From NCBI RefSeq assembly GCF_001375595.1, contig NZ_CVJQ01000001.1:1736001-1800000 (forward strand): a stretch of DNA of 64,000 bases, read 5' to 3'. The DNA is from Phenylobacterium immobile (ATCC 35973) (lineage in GTDB: Bacteria > Pseudomonadota > Alphaproteobacteria > Caulobacterales > Caulobacteraceae). The position numbers and the translations under genes were made by a program. Under the pieces are notes generated by a model, which worked only from the letters and a program-made list of their open reading frames with translations, was not told where the DNA came from and searched no databases. Positions 18,143 to 26,871 of the stretch are shown here, piece after piece. How positions within the stretch are numbered: the stretch's first letter is position 1; each line of letters starts with the position of its first letter.

Positions 18143-19996
18143 TCAGGCGAAGGCGGGCGTCCGGACATCGGCGCCCGCGAACTGCGCGGCGCAGGCCTCG
18201 ACGATCTCGCCGATGGTCCGCTCAGGATCGACCAGTTCGAAATTGTCGCCATAGGGAATGCCCACCCGGGCGCGCGGCTCGTCGCGGTCGCGCAGGTCGC
18301 GCACGGCCTCGATCCCGTTCAGGATCAGCGGCGCATCGATCGGCTCCATGTAGTGGCCGTCGTCATAGATCCTCAGGTGGCTGCAGACCGTCAGGTTGAC
18401 CTCCGACGTCAGCACATATCCCGGCAGGTCCAGCGCCCAGCGCAGCTTGGCCAGCCCTGCGCCCTGGAAGGCCACGAAGAAGTCCCCGCGGGACATCCAC
18501 AGGAGGTTTGGCCGCATGGTCGCGCCGACCAGGCTCACCGTGTCGATCGGCAGGCCGGCGACGCGGAACTTGAAGTCCTCGACCAGCTTCTGCTCGCGCT
18601 CCATGGGCGATAGCCCGCGGTCGACGCCCTGCCCGCCGTCTGCGTTATGCAGACGGAAGGATTGCCCCAGCGGCCGGCCGGCCATGCCGTTCAGCCCGTC
18701 GAAGATGATTCCCACCGAGCCGAACCGCGCGCTCAGCGCCTTGGCGCAGTCGACGAAGAAGGCGGTCGGGTCCGGCAGGGTGCGGTTCTGCAGCCGCAAA
18801 CTGAACACCACCACCGGTCGACGGCGCCCGGTCTTGGGATCGCGCTGGAAGGCGTCGGCGGCAGGCGCCATCAGCGCCATGTCCGGATCCTGCGTCACCA
18901 CCCGCTGGATCCGTGCGCGGCTGGCCTTCAGGGCGCTACGGGCCGTGCAGGGCAGGATGGCGACATTGCCGCTCAAGGCGTGGCGGAAGGCGTCGGCCTC
19001 GTTGGCCACGCGCAGGAAGCGGCCGGCCAGTTCGGGATAGAGGTCCTCGAACGGCCCATAGAACTGCGTATCCTGGGCGCGGGCCGGGGCGTAGATCAGC
19101 GGGGCAGGGCCGGGGACTGCGGTCGCCACATGCTCCAGCGCCGCCATCTCGTTCCAGATGAAGTGGCCCAGGTGCGCGCGGTCGCCATTGTGCAGCATCA
19201 GCCCCAGCGGCTTGTTGGTCGTATTGACCCAGCGCCGCAAGCGCCGACCCTGCTGCATCACCAGCAGGCACAGCTCGCGCAGGCCGTCATGGACCGCCGG
19301 GCCGCGGTCGGGCGCACGCCGGACCTTCGGCACGAAAACATAGCGCCCCTGGTCCATCACCACCGCCTCAGCGACGATCAGGCTGGGCGCCACGCGGGCG
19401 ATGACGATGTAGGTCTGGTCGCTCGGCCGCTCGGTGCAGATGAAGAAGATCCGCTTGGCGTCCAGCATGATCGGCGAGACCGAGATCGTTTCCGAACCCA
19501 CGAACAGCGGATCCAGCGCGACGCGGCCCTCGATCAGCCAGTCTGGTACGCGCGCGCCCAGGTGCGAGGCCAGCAGCGCGGTGAAGGCGTCCTTGGCCAG
19601 ATAGTGATCGCCGGTCGTGAGCGTCACCTTGATGTCGCGTTCCGGCTCCGGCGGGAACCTCGAGGGCGCCGCGGCGAACCGGCCCATCGGCGCCAGCGAG
19701 AACAGCAGCTCCAACGCCGCCGTCGGCAAGGTCGCCAGGCCCTCGACCGTGGGATCGTCGATATCGGCCGTCAGGCCCGCCAGCATCACCGGCACGAGCG
19801 GCGCCAAAGCTTCGCCGACCGCCACCCGCAGCGCCGGACTGAAATCGCCCGTCGCATCCGTCAGCAGCGCGATCTCGCCGCCGTGCTCCACCCCGGCCAG
19901 GGCGCGGCCGCGACCGTCGATCCAGCGCACGACGGCGACGTCGTCCGACAGGACGAGGCGCGAGATCGGTCCGTCCGGATTGACGCCTTCTTGCAC
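18143..19996 (-). CDS. Unrecognised 617-residue protein, possibly glycosyltransferase-like
   Basis: I cannot place this protein in a named family with confidence. There is no signal peptide and no membrane helix. The first 200 residues look like a separate domain. The second half contains GDRAHLGHFIWNEMAALEHV (about 271-290), RRRPVVVFSLRLQNRTLPDP, and GDFFVAFQGAGLAKLRWALD near the C-terminus. The GHFIWNE and FQGAGL motifs recall GT61-like or other GT-B enzymes, but this is only resemblance. Base composition matches the host. It lies between two identical tRNA-Leu genes, with its stop 18 bases from the first. Confidence 0.75.
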   Translation of the reverse strand: MQEGVNPDGPISRLVLSDDVAVVRWIDGRGRALAGVEHGGEIALLTDATGDFSPALRVAVGEALAPLVPVMLAGLTADIDDPTVEGLATLPTAALELLFSLAPMGRFAAAPSRFPPEPERDIKVTLTTGDHYLAKDAFTALLASHLGARVPDWLIEGRVALDPLFVGSETISVSPIMLDAKRIFFICTERPSDQTYIVIARVAPSLIVAEAVVMDQGRYVFVPKVRRAPDRGPAVHDGLRELCLLVMQQGRRLRRWVNTTNKPLGLMLHNGDRAHLGHFIWNEMAALEHVATAVPGPAPLIYAPARAQDTQFYGPFEDLYPELAGRFLRVANEADAFRHALSGNVAILPCTARSALKASRARIQRVVTQDPDMALMAPAADAFQRDPKTGRRRPVVVFSLRLQNRTLPDPTAFFVDCAKALSARFGSVGIIFDGLNGMAGRPLGQSFRLHNADGGQGVDRGLSPMEREQKLVEDFKFRVAGLPIDTVSLVGATMRPNLLWMSRGDFFVAFQGAGLAKLRWALDLPGYVLTSEVNLTVCSHLRIYDDGHYMEPIDAPLILNGIEAVRDLRDRDEPRARVGIPYGDNFELVDPERTIGEIVEACAAQFAGADVRTPAFA

Positions 19997-20185
19997 GAAA
20001 AGCTCTCCGCATCCGGCGCCGTCCGACGCCGCCTTCGTGTCTAGGTTAATCGCACGGCGCGCTCAAGGAAGCGCCGGCTCCGGCGACGTGACTTGCGGCC
20101 AATCGCCTACGCACGTTGCGCACCTTCGCCCCCTTTGCTACAGCCACGCGCCCCGGGGTTCGCCCCGGTTCGGTTCACTCGGTGT

Positions 20186-20270
20186 GCGGTCGTGGCGGAA
20201 TTGGTAGACGCGCAGCGTTGAGGTCGCTGTGGGGCAACCCGTGGAAGTTCGAGTCTTCTCGACCGCACCA
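20186..20270 (+). tRNA. tRNA-Leu(GAG), copy 2
   Basis: An 85-base gene identical base for base to the copy at 18040-18124, including the encoded CCA. The identity stops at the tRNA ends; upstream and downstream sequences differ. TTTGCTA occurs upstream of both copies and may be part of the -10 region. Confidence 0.97.
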
Positions 20271-20365
20271 GTGAATCAGGCTCATGAGAAATGGCGCGAC
20301 GGGTCCGCGCGCTGAAGGTTTCGTCCAGGAAAATCCATCTGTTCTGACAGCTAAGGGAGGTCCGC

Positions 20366-21820
20366 ATGAGCCGCGAAACGGACGACCTCGCCCCTGTCGA
20401 AGATGATCTGATCCCCGAGGGCCGCCTTCGCGAAGACCTTGAGGATGGCGAAGACCTGGAAGACCTCGCCCTAGGTGAGGACTACGCCCTCAATCCGCAG
20501 TTCGCCCAGATGGTGGTCGACGCGCTGGACCGCGGCGATGGCGAGCGGCTGCGCTCCCTGCTGGACGCCCTGCATCCCGCGGACATCGCCGACCTCATGG
20601 GCTTCCTGTCGGCCGGCGACCGCGAGGAGCTCCTGCCGCACCTCGACCCAGAGGCCCTCGCCGAGATCCTCTCCGAACTCGACACCGAGATTCGCGAGGA
20701 CATCCTCGAGCACGTCCCCTCGGCGACCCTGGCCAAGGCCCTGGGCGAGATGGACTCCGACGACGCCGCCGACGTCGTCGACGACCTGGAGGCGGACAAG
20801 CGCGCACAGGTCCTGGCCGCCATGCCGGATCTGGAGCGCGCGGCCATCGAGACCAGCCTGGCCTACGAGGACGAGACCGCCGGTCGCCTGATGCAACGCG
20901 AGGTGGTCGCGGCGCCAGAAATCTGGACCGTTGGCCAGACCATCGATCACCTGCGCCGCGAGAGCGCCGACCTGCCCGAGCTGTTCTTTGACGTCTATGT
21001 GGTCGGTCCGGCGCACAAGCCGGTGGGCGCCGCCCCCGTCAGCATGATCCTGCGGATGGACCGCGACACTCCGCTCGCCCAGATCATGGAGGAGGTGACG
21101 GAAATCCCGGTCGATATGGACCAGGAGGAAGTCGCCTACATCTTCAACAAGTACCATCTGATCAGCGCGCCGGTGGTTGACGCCGACGGCCGTCTGGTGG
21201 GCCAGATCACCGTCGACGACATCGTCGGCGTCATCCAGGACGAGACGGAAGAAGACATCCTGGCCCTGGCCGGCGTGTCCGACGCCGGTCGCGACGCCGG
21301 CATTGTCGGCATCGTTCAGTCGCGCCTGCCATGGCTATTGATGAATCTCATTACGGGCGCGGTCTCTGTCACGGTGGTCGGCGCGTTCCAGAATGAGATC
21401 GCCAAGTTGATGGCGCTCGCCATTCTGATGCCGATCGTCTCCTCCATCGGCGGCAACGCCGGCGTCCAGGCGCTGACTGTCGCTGTGCGCGCCATCGCCG
21501 CCAAGGAGCTCAACACCGCCAACACCTTCAGGGTCTTCCTGCGCGAGGTGGCGGTGGGCATGGTCAATGGCGCGGTGGTCGGCAGCCTGCTGGGCGCGGG
21601 CGCCTGGCTGCTGTGGCGCGATCCGCTGCTCTCCGTCGTCGTGACGGCCGCCGTGATGGCCAATATGGTGGTGGCCGCTGTAGGCGGGATCTGCGCGCCC
21701 ATCATCCTCGACCGCCTGGGCCGCGATCCGGCGGTCTCTTCTTCGGTCATCGTCACCTTCATGACCGACTTCTTCGGCTTCCTGGCCCTGCTCGGCATCG
21801 CTAGCGTGGTCTTGCTCTAG
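20366..21820 (+). CDS. mgtE: Magnesium transporter MgtE
   Basis: Magnesium-gated channel of the inner membrane. The 484-residue product has an acidic N-terminal extension, the MgtE N domain (about 50-150, with [13 protein letters not shown]), two CBS domains (about 165-285, with [20 protein letters not shown]), a plug helix, and five membrane helices from about 320. The pore signature is [31 protein letters not shown] lies before the ATG. No magnesium riboswitch is apparent in the short leader after the tRNA. Confidence 0.95.
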   Translation: MSRETDDLAPVEDDLIPEGRLREDLEDGEDLEDLALGEDYALNPQFAQMVVDALDRGDGERLRSLLDALHPADIADLMGFLSAGDREELLPHLDPEALAEILSELDTEIREDILEHVPSATLAKALGEMDSDDAADVVDDLEADKRAQVLAAMPDLERAAIETSLAYEDETAGRLMQREVVAAPEIWTVGQTIDHLRRESADLPELFFDVYVVGPAHKPVGAAPVSMILRMDRDTPLAQIMEEVTEIPVDMDQEEVAYIFNKYHLISAPVVDADGRLVGQITVDDIVGVIQDETEEDILALAGVSDAGRDAGIVGIVQSRLPWLLMNLITGAVSVTVVGAFQNEIAKLMALAILMPIVSSIGGNAGVQALTVAVRAIAAKELNTANTFRVFLREVAVGMVNGAVVGSLLGAGAWLLWRDPLLSVVVTAAVMANMVVAAVGGICAPIILDRLGRDPAVSSSVIVTFMTDFFGFLALLGIASVVLL

Positions 21821-21890
21821 GGGACGACCCGGAACGCTGCGCCCACGGGTGCAATTCCCTCTCGTCGTGAAATGCCTTACGCCTTCGCCC

Positions 21891-23057
21891 ATGATCCCGG
21901 CTGACGGTCCCTCCCTCGAATTTGGCCTCGGTGAGAGCGCCGACGCCGTGCGTGAAACCGCGCGCCGCTTCGCCGCTGATCGCATCGCGCCGCTCGCCGC
22001 GCAGATCGACGCCGACAACGCTTTTCCGCGCCAGCTATGGCCGCAGATGGGCGAGCTCGGTCTCCACGGAATTACAGTCGAGGAGGAGTTCGGCGGCCTC
22101 GGCATGGGCTATCTCGAACACGTCGTGGCGATGGAGGAGATCTCCCGCGCCTCCGCCTCGGTCGGCCTGTCCTACGGCGCCCACTCCAACCTCTGCGTGA
22201 ATCAGATCCGCCGCTGGGGCTCCGGCGAGCAGAAGCGACGCTATCTGCCCGCCCTGATCAGCGGCGAACATGTCGGCGCGCTCGCCATGAGCGAGGCCGG
22301 CTCCGGCTCCGACGTCATCTCCATGCGTCTGGCCGCGGCCCGCGTGGACGGCGGCTGGCGTCTCACCGGGACCAAGTTCTGGATCACTAACGCGCCGCAC
22401 GCAGACGTCTTGGTGGTTTACGCCAGGACCGGCCCGGAGGCTGGCGCGAAGGGCGTCACCGCCTTCCTGGTCGAGAAGGGGTTCGCCGGCTTCTCCGTCG
22501 GCCAGAAGCTCGACAAGATGGGGATGCGCGGCTCCGACACCGGCGAACTGGTGTTTGAGGACTGCTTCGTGCCCGACGCCAACGTCCTGGGCCCTGTGAA
22601 CGGCGGCGCCGGTGTCCTGATGAGCGGACTCGACTATGAGCGCACGGTCCTGGCCGGCGGCCCGCTCGGCATCATGCAGGCCTGCCTGGACGTCGTCCTG
22701 CCCTATGTCCGAGAGCGCAGGCAGTTCGGCCGCCCGATCGGCGGATTCCAGCTGATGCAGGGCAAGATCGCCGACATGTACGTCGCGCTGAACGCCGCCC
22801 GCGCCTATGTCTACGCCGTCGCGCGCGCCTGCGATTCGGGCCTCACCACACGATTCGACGCCGCCGGCGCGATTCTCATGGCCAGCGAAAGCGCGGTGCG
22901 TGTGTCGCTGGAGGCGATCCAGGCCCTGGGCGGCGCCGGCTATACCCGCGACTATCCGGTGGAGCGCCTGATGCGCGACGCCAAGCTCTACGACATCGGC
23001 GCCGGCACCAACGAAATCCGCCGCTTTCTGATCGGCCGTGAGCTGATCGGGACCTGA
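21891..23057 (+). CDS. Isovaleryl-CoA dehydrogenase
   Basis: FAD enzyme of leucine breakdown that converts isovaleryl-CoA to 3-methylcrotonyl-CoA. From ATG 21891 the product is 388 residues, normal for the family. It has [15 protein letters not shown] (FAD site), [19 protein letters not shown], and [20 protein letters not shown] with Glu250, the catalytic base at the position specific to isovaleryl-CoA dehydrogenases. It ends [19 protein letters not shown]. An upstream GTG at 21849 is in frame but adds no conserved sequence. The other leucine-pathway gene in view is at 31652. Confidence 0.92.
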   Translation: MIPADGPSLEFGLGESADAVRETARRFAADRIAPLAAQIDADNAFPRQLWPQMGELGLHGITVEEEFGGLGMGYLEHVVAMEEISRASASVGLSYGAHSNLCVNQIRRWGSGEQKRRYLPALISGEHVGALAMSEAGSGSDVISMRLAAARVDGGWRLTGTKFWITNAPHADVLVVYARTGPEAGAKGVTAFLVEKGFAGFSVGQKLDKMGMRGSDTGELVFEDCFVPDANVLGPVNGGAGVLMSGLDYERTVLAGGPLGIMQACLDVVLPYVRERRQFGRPIGGFQLMQGKIADMYVALNAARAYVYAVARACDSGLTTRFDAAGAILMASESAVRVSLEAIQALGGAGYTRDYPVERLMRDAKLYDIGAGTNEIRRFLIGRELIGT

Positions 23058-23070
23058 GGAGGGGAGGGGC

Positions 23071-23508
23071 ATGTCGCAAACCAAGGCCGGCTGGATGCTC
23101 GCGGGCGTCGTGGCCCTGCTGGGGCTCGCGGGGTGCGCGCATGCGCCCGCGCCCCAGGCGGCGGCGCTGACCTGCTCTGTCGGCCAGGAGCGCCTGCGCA
23201 CCGCCCAGCTGTTCTTCGGCCGTAGCATCGGCGGCAAGCCGGACGTCACCGACGCCCAGTTCCGCGATTTCATGGACAATGAACTGACCCCGCGGTTTCC
23301 CGACGGCCTCACCGTCCTCGACGGGGGCGGGCAGTGGCGCGGCGAAGAAAGCCGACTCATCCGCGAAGCGGCCAAGGTGGTCATGATCGTGCTGAGAGAT
23401 CGGCCGGATGCGGAGCGTCGTATCGACGCAGCGCGCGCCGCCTATAAGCAGCGCTTCGCTCAGGAGTCGGTGTTGGTGGTCACCCAGCCGGCGTGCGTCT
23501 CGTTCTAG
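23071..23508 (+). CDS. DUF3574 lipoprotein
   Basis: The 145-residue product has a lipoprotein signal ending LAGC (Cys27) and then the DUF3574 pattern: TAQLFFGRSIGGKPDVTDAQ, FMDNELTPRFPDGLTVLDGG, GQWRGEESRLIREAAKVVMI. The function of the family is unknown. GAGGGGAGGGGC precedes the ATG, 13 bases after the acyl-CoA dehydrogenase stop, so the two are probably co-transcribed. Confidence 0.85.
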   Translation: MSQTKAGWMLAGVVALLGLAGCAHAPAPQAAALTCSVGQERLRTAQLFFGRSIGGKPDVTDAQFRDFMDNELTPRFPDGLTVLDGGGQWRGEESRLIREAAKVVMIVLRDRPDAERRIDAARAAYKQRFAQESVLVVTQPACVSF

Positions 23509-23589
23509 TCGGGCCCTCGAGCGCGATTTGAACGCCAAGGTTCCGCGGGCCGGGGCCAGATCAGCATAGGTTTTCGCTGCCTTCGAACA

Positions 23590-23609
23590 TGTTCAGTTTT
23601 CACTGAACA
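23590..23609. promoter_or_regulatory. Perfect inverted repeat, possible operator
   Basis: TGTTCAGT-TTTC-ACTGAACA is a perfect 8-bp dyad overlapped on its left by the palindrome GAACATGTTC (23585-23594). It lies in front of the isochorismatase-type gene and looks like a repressor operator. No T-run follows in either direction, so it is not an obvious terminator. The regulator is unknown. Confidence 0.45.
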
Positions 23610-23672
23610 AGCTTCACAATGGGAAGCCGCCTAAATTTAAGTGCGGCAAGAAGATGGCGCCGGGGCTTCTTC

Positions 23673-24368
23673 ATGTCTGGCCAGTCGCCGCCCATCGATC
23701 GGCCCGTCCTGGCCGCGGAACGGCCCGGGCTTGCTGGCGTTACCGGGCCAGCAATGGGCCAGACGGACGCTGACAACGCTGGGATCAAAGGCTGCGCGCC
23801 GGGCGGCGCCGGCCTGCTGGTCGTCGATATGATCAACGCTCTGGACTTCGACGGCGCGGAGGCCCTGCGCGCGCCAGCCCTGAAGGCGGCCGGTGTCGTG
23901 GCGCGCCTGCGCGACCAGGCGGACGCGCTTGGCGTCCCCGTCATCTACGTGAACGACAACTACGGCGAGTGGCGCGCCGAGCGCTCGCACATCGTCGCGC
24001 ATTGCCGCGCCCAGGGGGGCGCTGATCTGGTCGAGCGTCTTGCGCCGCGTGACCACGACTATTTCGTCATCAAGCCGGCCGTCTCTGGCTTTTACGCCAC
24101 GACCCTCCAGGTGCTCCTGCCCAGACTGGGCGTCAGCCGTCTCGTCATGACTGGCCTCGCGGCCGACATCTGCGTGCTCTTCACCGCCGCCGACGCCCAC
24201 ATGCGGGCCTACGACCTCTGGGTTCCCGCCGACGCTGTCGCCAGTTCCAGCCCGCAGCATCGCGACTGGGCGCTGGAGATCATGCGCAAGGCCATGGGCG
24301 CGGACACCCGGCCCGCCGGCGACCGCGACCTTCGATCCTGGATCGACAAAGCCAAGGAAGCCCCGTGA
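23673..24368 (+). CDS. Isochorismatase-family cysteine hydrolase
   Basis: A cysteine hydrolase of the isochorismatase/nicotinamidase fold. The core begins GAGLLVVDMINALDF with the catalytic Asp, has the Lys in YFVIKPAVSGFYAT and the Cys in TGLAADICVLFTAADAHMRA, so the triad is complete. The substrate cannot be told. The start is uncertain: in-frame ATGs at 23619, 23673 and 23754 all lack a clear Shine-Dalgarno. A possible operator lies upstream. The stop overlaps the start of the ClpP-like gene. Confidence 0.85.
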   Translation: MSGQSPPIDRPVLAAERPGLAGVTGPAMGQTDADNAGIKGCAPGGAGLLVVDMINALDFDGAEALRAPALKAAGVVARLRDQADALGVPVIYVNDNYGEWRAERSHIVAHCRAQGGADLVERLAPRDHDYFVIKPAVSGFYATTLQVLLPRLGVSRLVMTGLAADICVLFTAADAHMRAYDLWVPADAVASSSPQHRDWALEIMRKAMGADTRPAGDRDLRSWIDKAKEAP

Positions 24369-24928
24369 CGCCGCTCACCGCAAAAGACTTCTCCCCGCCG
24401 GCGATCCTGCTCTCCGGGCCGGTCGACTACGACATGTACAAGGCCTTCCGCGTGCAGTTGGGCGCCGCGCCCAGGACCGGCCTCGTGGTCGTCGAACTTT
24501 CCACCCTGGGCGGTGATCCCGAGGTCGCCCGCATGATGGGCGAGGATGTCCGCTTCCATAGCGACCTCGAACCCGAGCGCCGCTTCGTCTTCTTGGGGAA
24601 GGCCGCGATCTATTCCGCCGGAACGACGTTCATGAGCTTCTTCGCCCGGCCCAATCGCTACCTGACCCGCGGCGCCCGGCTGATGGTCCATGAGCGCCGG
24701 CTCACCAAGACGCTGCGCATCGACGGGCCGCTCACCACCTGCGTCGCCGGCGTCGAGGCCGCGCTGGCCGAAATCCACGGCTCCATCGAGATCCAGAACG
24801 AAGGCTTCGAGAACCTGGTCCGCGGCTCGAACGTCACCCTGGAGGAGGTCATCCGCCGCGCGCCCTCCAACTGGTACATTGAGGCCCACGAAGCCAAGAC
24901 CCTCGGCCTGGTCGAAGAGGTTCTCTAA
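24365..24928 (+). CDS. ClpP/crotonase-fold serine protease-like protein
   Basis: A ClpP-like protein of 187 residues starting at GTG and overlapping the previous gene by four bases. VVVELSTLGGDPEVARMM resembles the oxyanion region. Ser84 in AAIYSAGTTF and His109 in RLMVHERR stand 25 residues apart, as in ClpP. Where ClpP has its catalytic Asp, this protein reads PSNWYIEAHEAKTLGLVEEV with no aspartate, so activity or the triad may differ. It is not the housekeeping ClpP. The pairing with the hydrolase suggests a joint role, unknown. Confidence 0.82.
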   Translation: MTPLTAKDFSPPAILLSGPVDYDMYKAFRVQLGAAPRTGLVVVELSTLGGDPEVARMMGEDVRFHSDLEPERRFVFLGKAAIYSAGTTFMSFFARPNRYLTRGARLMVHERRLTKTLRIDGPLTTCVAGVEAALAEIHGSIEIQNEGFENLVRGSNVTLEEVIRRAPSNWYIEAHEAKTLGLVEEVL

Positions 24929-24941
24929 ACTCCAGATATGC

Positions 24942-24974
24942 GAAGGGCCGCCCCATGACTGGGACGGCCCTTCC
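24942..24974. terminator. Intrinsic terminator, probably bidirectional
   Basis: AAGGGCCG...CGGCCCTT with an inner CCCC/GGGA pairing and a six-base loop closes the ClpP-like gene. The 3' side has TTCC on both strands but no long T-run. It would also end a minus-strand transcript coming from the small ORF at 25020-25088. Confidence 0.6.
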
Positions 24975-25019
24975 ATAGTCGGACCGCAGAGCGGCGCCGA
25001 ACCCTTGCCTAAAAGAGGC

Positions 25020-25088
25020 TTAGGCGCAGACCTCATTCGCTGAGGTCCAGGTCGCGGCTACCGCGCTAAGGCCATTGCTATGAGACAC
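25020..25088 (-). CDS. Candidate 22-residue small protein with strong ribosome-binding site
   Basis: On the minus strand GAAAGGAGGTGACCC (25104-25090) is a near-perfect complement of the 16S rRNA 3' end, seven bases before GTG. The ORF reads MSHSNGLSAVAATWTSANEV then CA and stop. It lies downstream of the patatin gene on the same strand and just before a terminator. The product is recognised from no family known to me. It may be a small protein or a leader peptide; the ribosome-binding site is the main evidence. Confidence 0.45.
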   Translation of the reverse strand: MSHSNGLSAVAATWTSANEVCA

Positions 25089-25173
25089 TGGGTCACCTCC
25101 TTTCAGCTGTTGAACAGGATCTTGAATATGGGCCGTTCTTGCTGATCCGCAACGGCTTTTCCGTACGCAAAAG

Positions 25174-26814
25174 TCAGCCGCCTGTATTTTGAGCGCCAGC
25201 TTGTGCGATCTCCGCCAGGCTCTTGCGCCGCCTCAGGGCCTGCACCGGCTGGCTGAGCTGATCGAGCGCCGCGATGGTCGCCTCGTAGCCGGCCTTCACT
25301 GCGGGCTCATAGGCGCTCCAGTCGCGGATTTCCGTCTTGGTCACGTCCGGAAGGATGAGCAGGTCCGCCGCCGCTTGCGCCGCCGAAGCGTCCCGGTCGG
25401 ACGAGACCGTGGCGGTCCGCATCAGCAGCGAGACGATTGGCGGGCCCTTGCGCCATTGCCCGGACCACAGCCAGCGCCATACCGATTCGGGCCGGGCCAC
25501 GTCCTTGGCGGTGATGCTGCGCGCGCTGCCCACATCGACGCCCACCACCGGGCCCAGCTGGCTCGCGCGCATGATATCGGCCGGGAAGTTCTTCAGAACC
25601 GCGCCATCCACGAGCACATTGTCGCCATCGGTCGCCGGCGGCAGCACGCCTGGGAGCGAGATCGAGGCCCGCAGCGCATCCCGCAGTCGCCCGCTCCGGT
25701 GCAGCTGATAGGCGCCGGTCGTCAGGTTCGACGACAGGCAGAAGAACGGCAGCCACAGGTCGGCGATTTCCGCCTCGCCGAAATGGCGCACCAGCCGCGT
25801 CTCCACCTTCTTGCCCCGTGTCATGGCGATCAGCGGCAGGGCGATGTCGTCGAGTGGGTTGGAGGTGACGAACGCGTCGCGGATCCGGGTCTCCATCTCC
25901 GCATCATCCCAACCCATGGCGACGCCGGCCCCGACGATCGCCCCCATCGACACCCCGCCGACAAAGTCGATCGGCACGCCGCGCGCCCGCATGGCCATCA
26001 CGGCGCCGATGTGGGCGTAGGCCCGGGCGCCGCCGCCGGACAGCACAAGCCCGACCGATTGGCCGGCGATGATCCGGGCCAACCGCTGCACATCGCGATC
26101 CTCGCCCTCGCGCAGGTGGAACAGCCGCGCGGCGTGCGCCGCCGCCAACCACGCCGCAGAGCCCCGCGGCGCGGCCACGTCCCGCGGCTGCAGCAGAATC
26201 AGGTCGACCAGCGCCTGGGCCGCCGCCGTCTCAGAAACCGCATCGGTCGTCGCGGCCGGCGCATCCCGGTCGCCGCGTCCCACGCGGAACAGACGGTCCA
26301 CCTGGCGGCCGACCATGTGGCTCCAGCCCGACTCATCGGCCTCGGCGACATAGAGGACGAAGTCGTGGTCATGCTCGATCTCGCTGAACCATCGCGCCCC
26401 GGCGCCTGCGGCTTCCGCCCCGGCCGTCACCACAGAATATCCCAGCCGGACGATCTCCAGCTTCACCTGCTCGACCAGCGGCCGGATCGGCCCGGTCCCC
26501 TCGAAGGCGACGAAGCCGAACACCGAGGGCTCCCCCGTCGGCGCCTGGTTCGCCGACTGCCGCGTGCGCAGGATCATCAGCCGCGCAAGCTCGACCATCA
26601 CCGCCCCGTCGTCGTCCGCCGCCTGCAGAAAGACGTCGCGCGGCAGGGCGACCAGTTCGGAATCGCGCAGAGCGACCACCTCCGCCGAGTGCGGGGCGCC
26701 GGCGATCAGCGCCATCTCGCCTACGGGTTCGCCGGGCCGCACCACACCCAGGAAGTGTGGCGCCTGGCCCTCGTCGCGACGAAACACGCCCAGCCGGCCG
26801 GCGCACAGCAGGTA
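25174..26814 (-). pseudogene. Patatin-like phospholipase with cyclic-nucleotide-binding domain, 3' part, split by transposon
   Basis: NTE/RssA-type lipid hydrolase. This fragment holds the end of a cyclic-nucleotide-binding domain (FLGVVRPGEPVGEMALIAGA, IAGAPHSAEVVALRDSELVA), a middle region, and the patatin domain with the oxyanion loop SGGGARAYAHIGAV, the nucleophile in GGVSMGAIVGAG and the Asp in DGAVLKNFPAD. The first 48 codons lie at 31413-31558 beyond a Tn3-family insertion. Joining across one copy of the AGGTA duplication restores a single 593-residue frame. An internal GTG at 26787 could still express a truncated 537-residue protein with the whole patatin domain. Confidence 0.93.
26810..26814. 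repeat. Target-site duplication, left copy (AGGTA)
   Basis: AGGTA directly abuts the left inverted repeat and is repeated at 31413-31417 against the right one. Five-base duplications are the rule for Tn3-family insertion. Confidence 0.93.
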
Positions 26815-26859
26815 GGGGTGACTACACGAAAGTGACGTATCTGCACGGAAAGGGCGAAC
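26815..26859 (+). repeat. Left terminal inverted repeat of Tn3-family element
   Basis: 45 bases beginning GGGGTGACTACACGAAAG. It matches the right repeat at 43 of 45 positions, the two mismatches being at 26848-26849. The GGGG start is typical of Tn3 ends. Confidence 0.93.
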
Positions 26860-26871
26860 GGATAGCGAACG

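Noticed and set aside
20271..20365. Magnesium-sensing riboswitch before mgtE
   Set aside because: Only 95 bases separate the tRNA from mgtE and no M-box or ykkC-like core is visible.
25090..25104. Plus-strand GGGTCACCTCCTTTC resembling the 3' end of 16S rRNA
   Set aside because: No further 16S sequence is present. The reverse strand reading as a Shine-Dalgarno before a short ORF explains it better.
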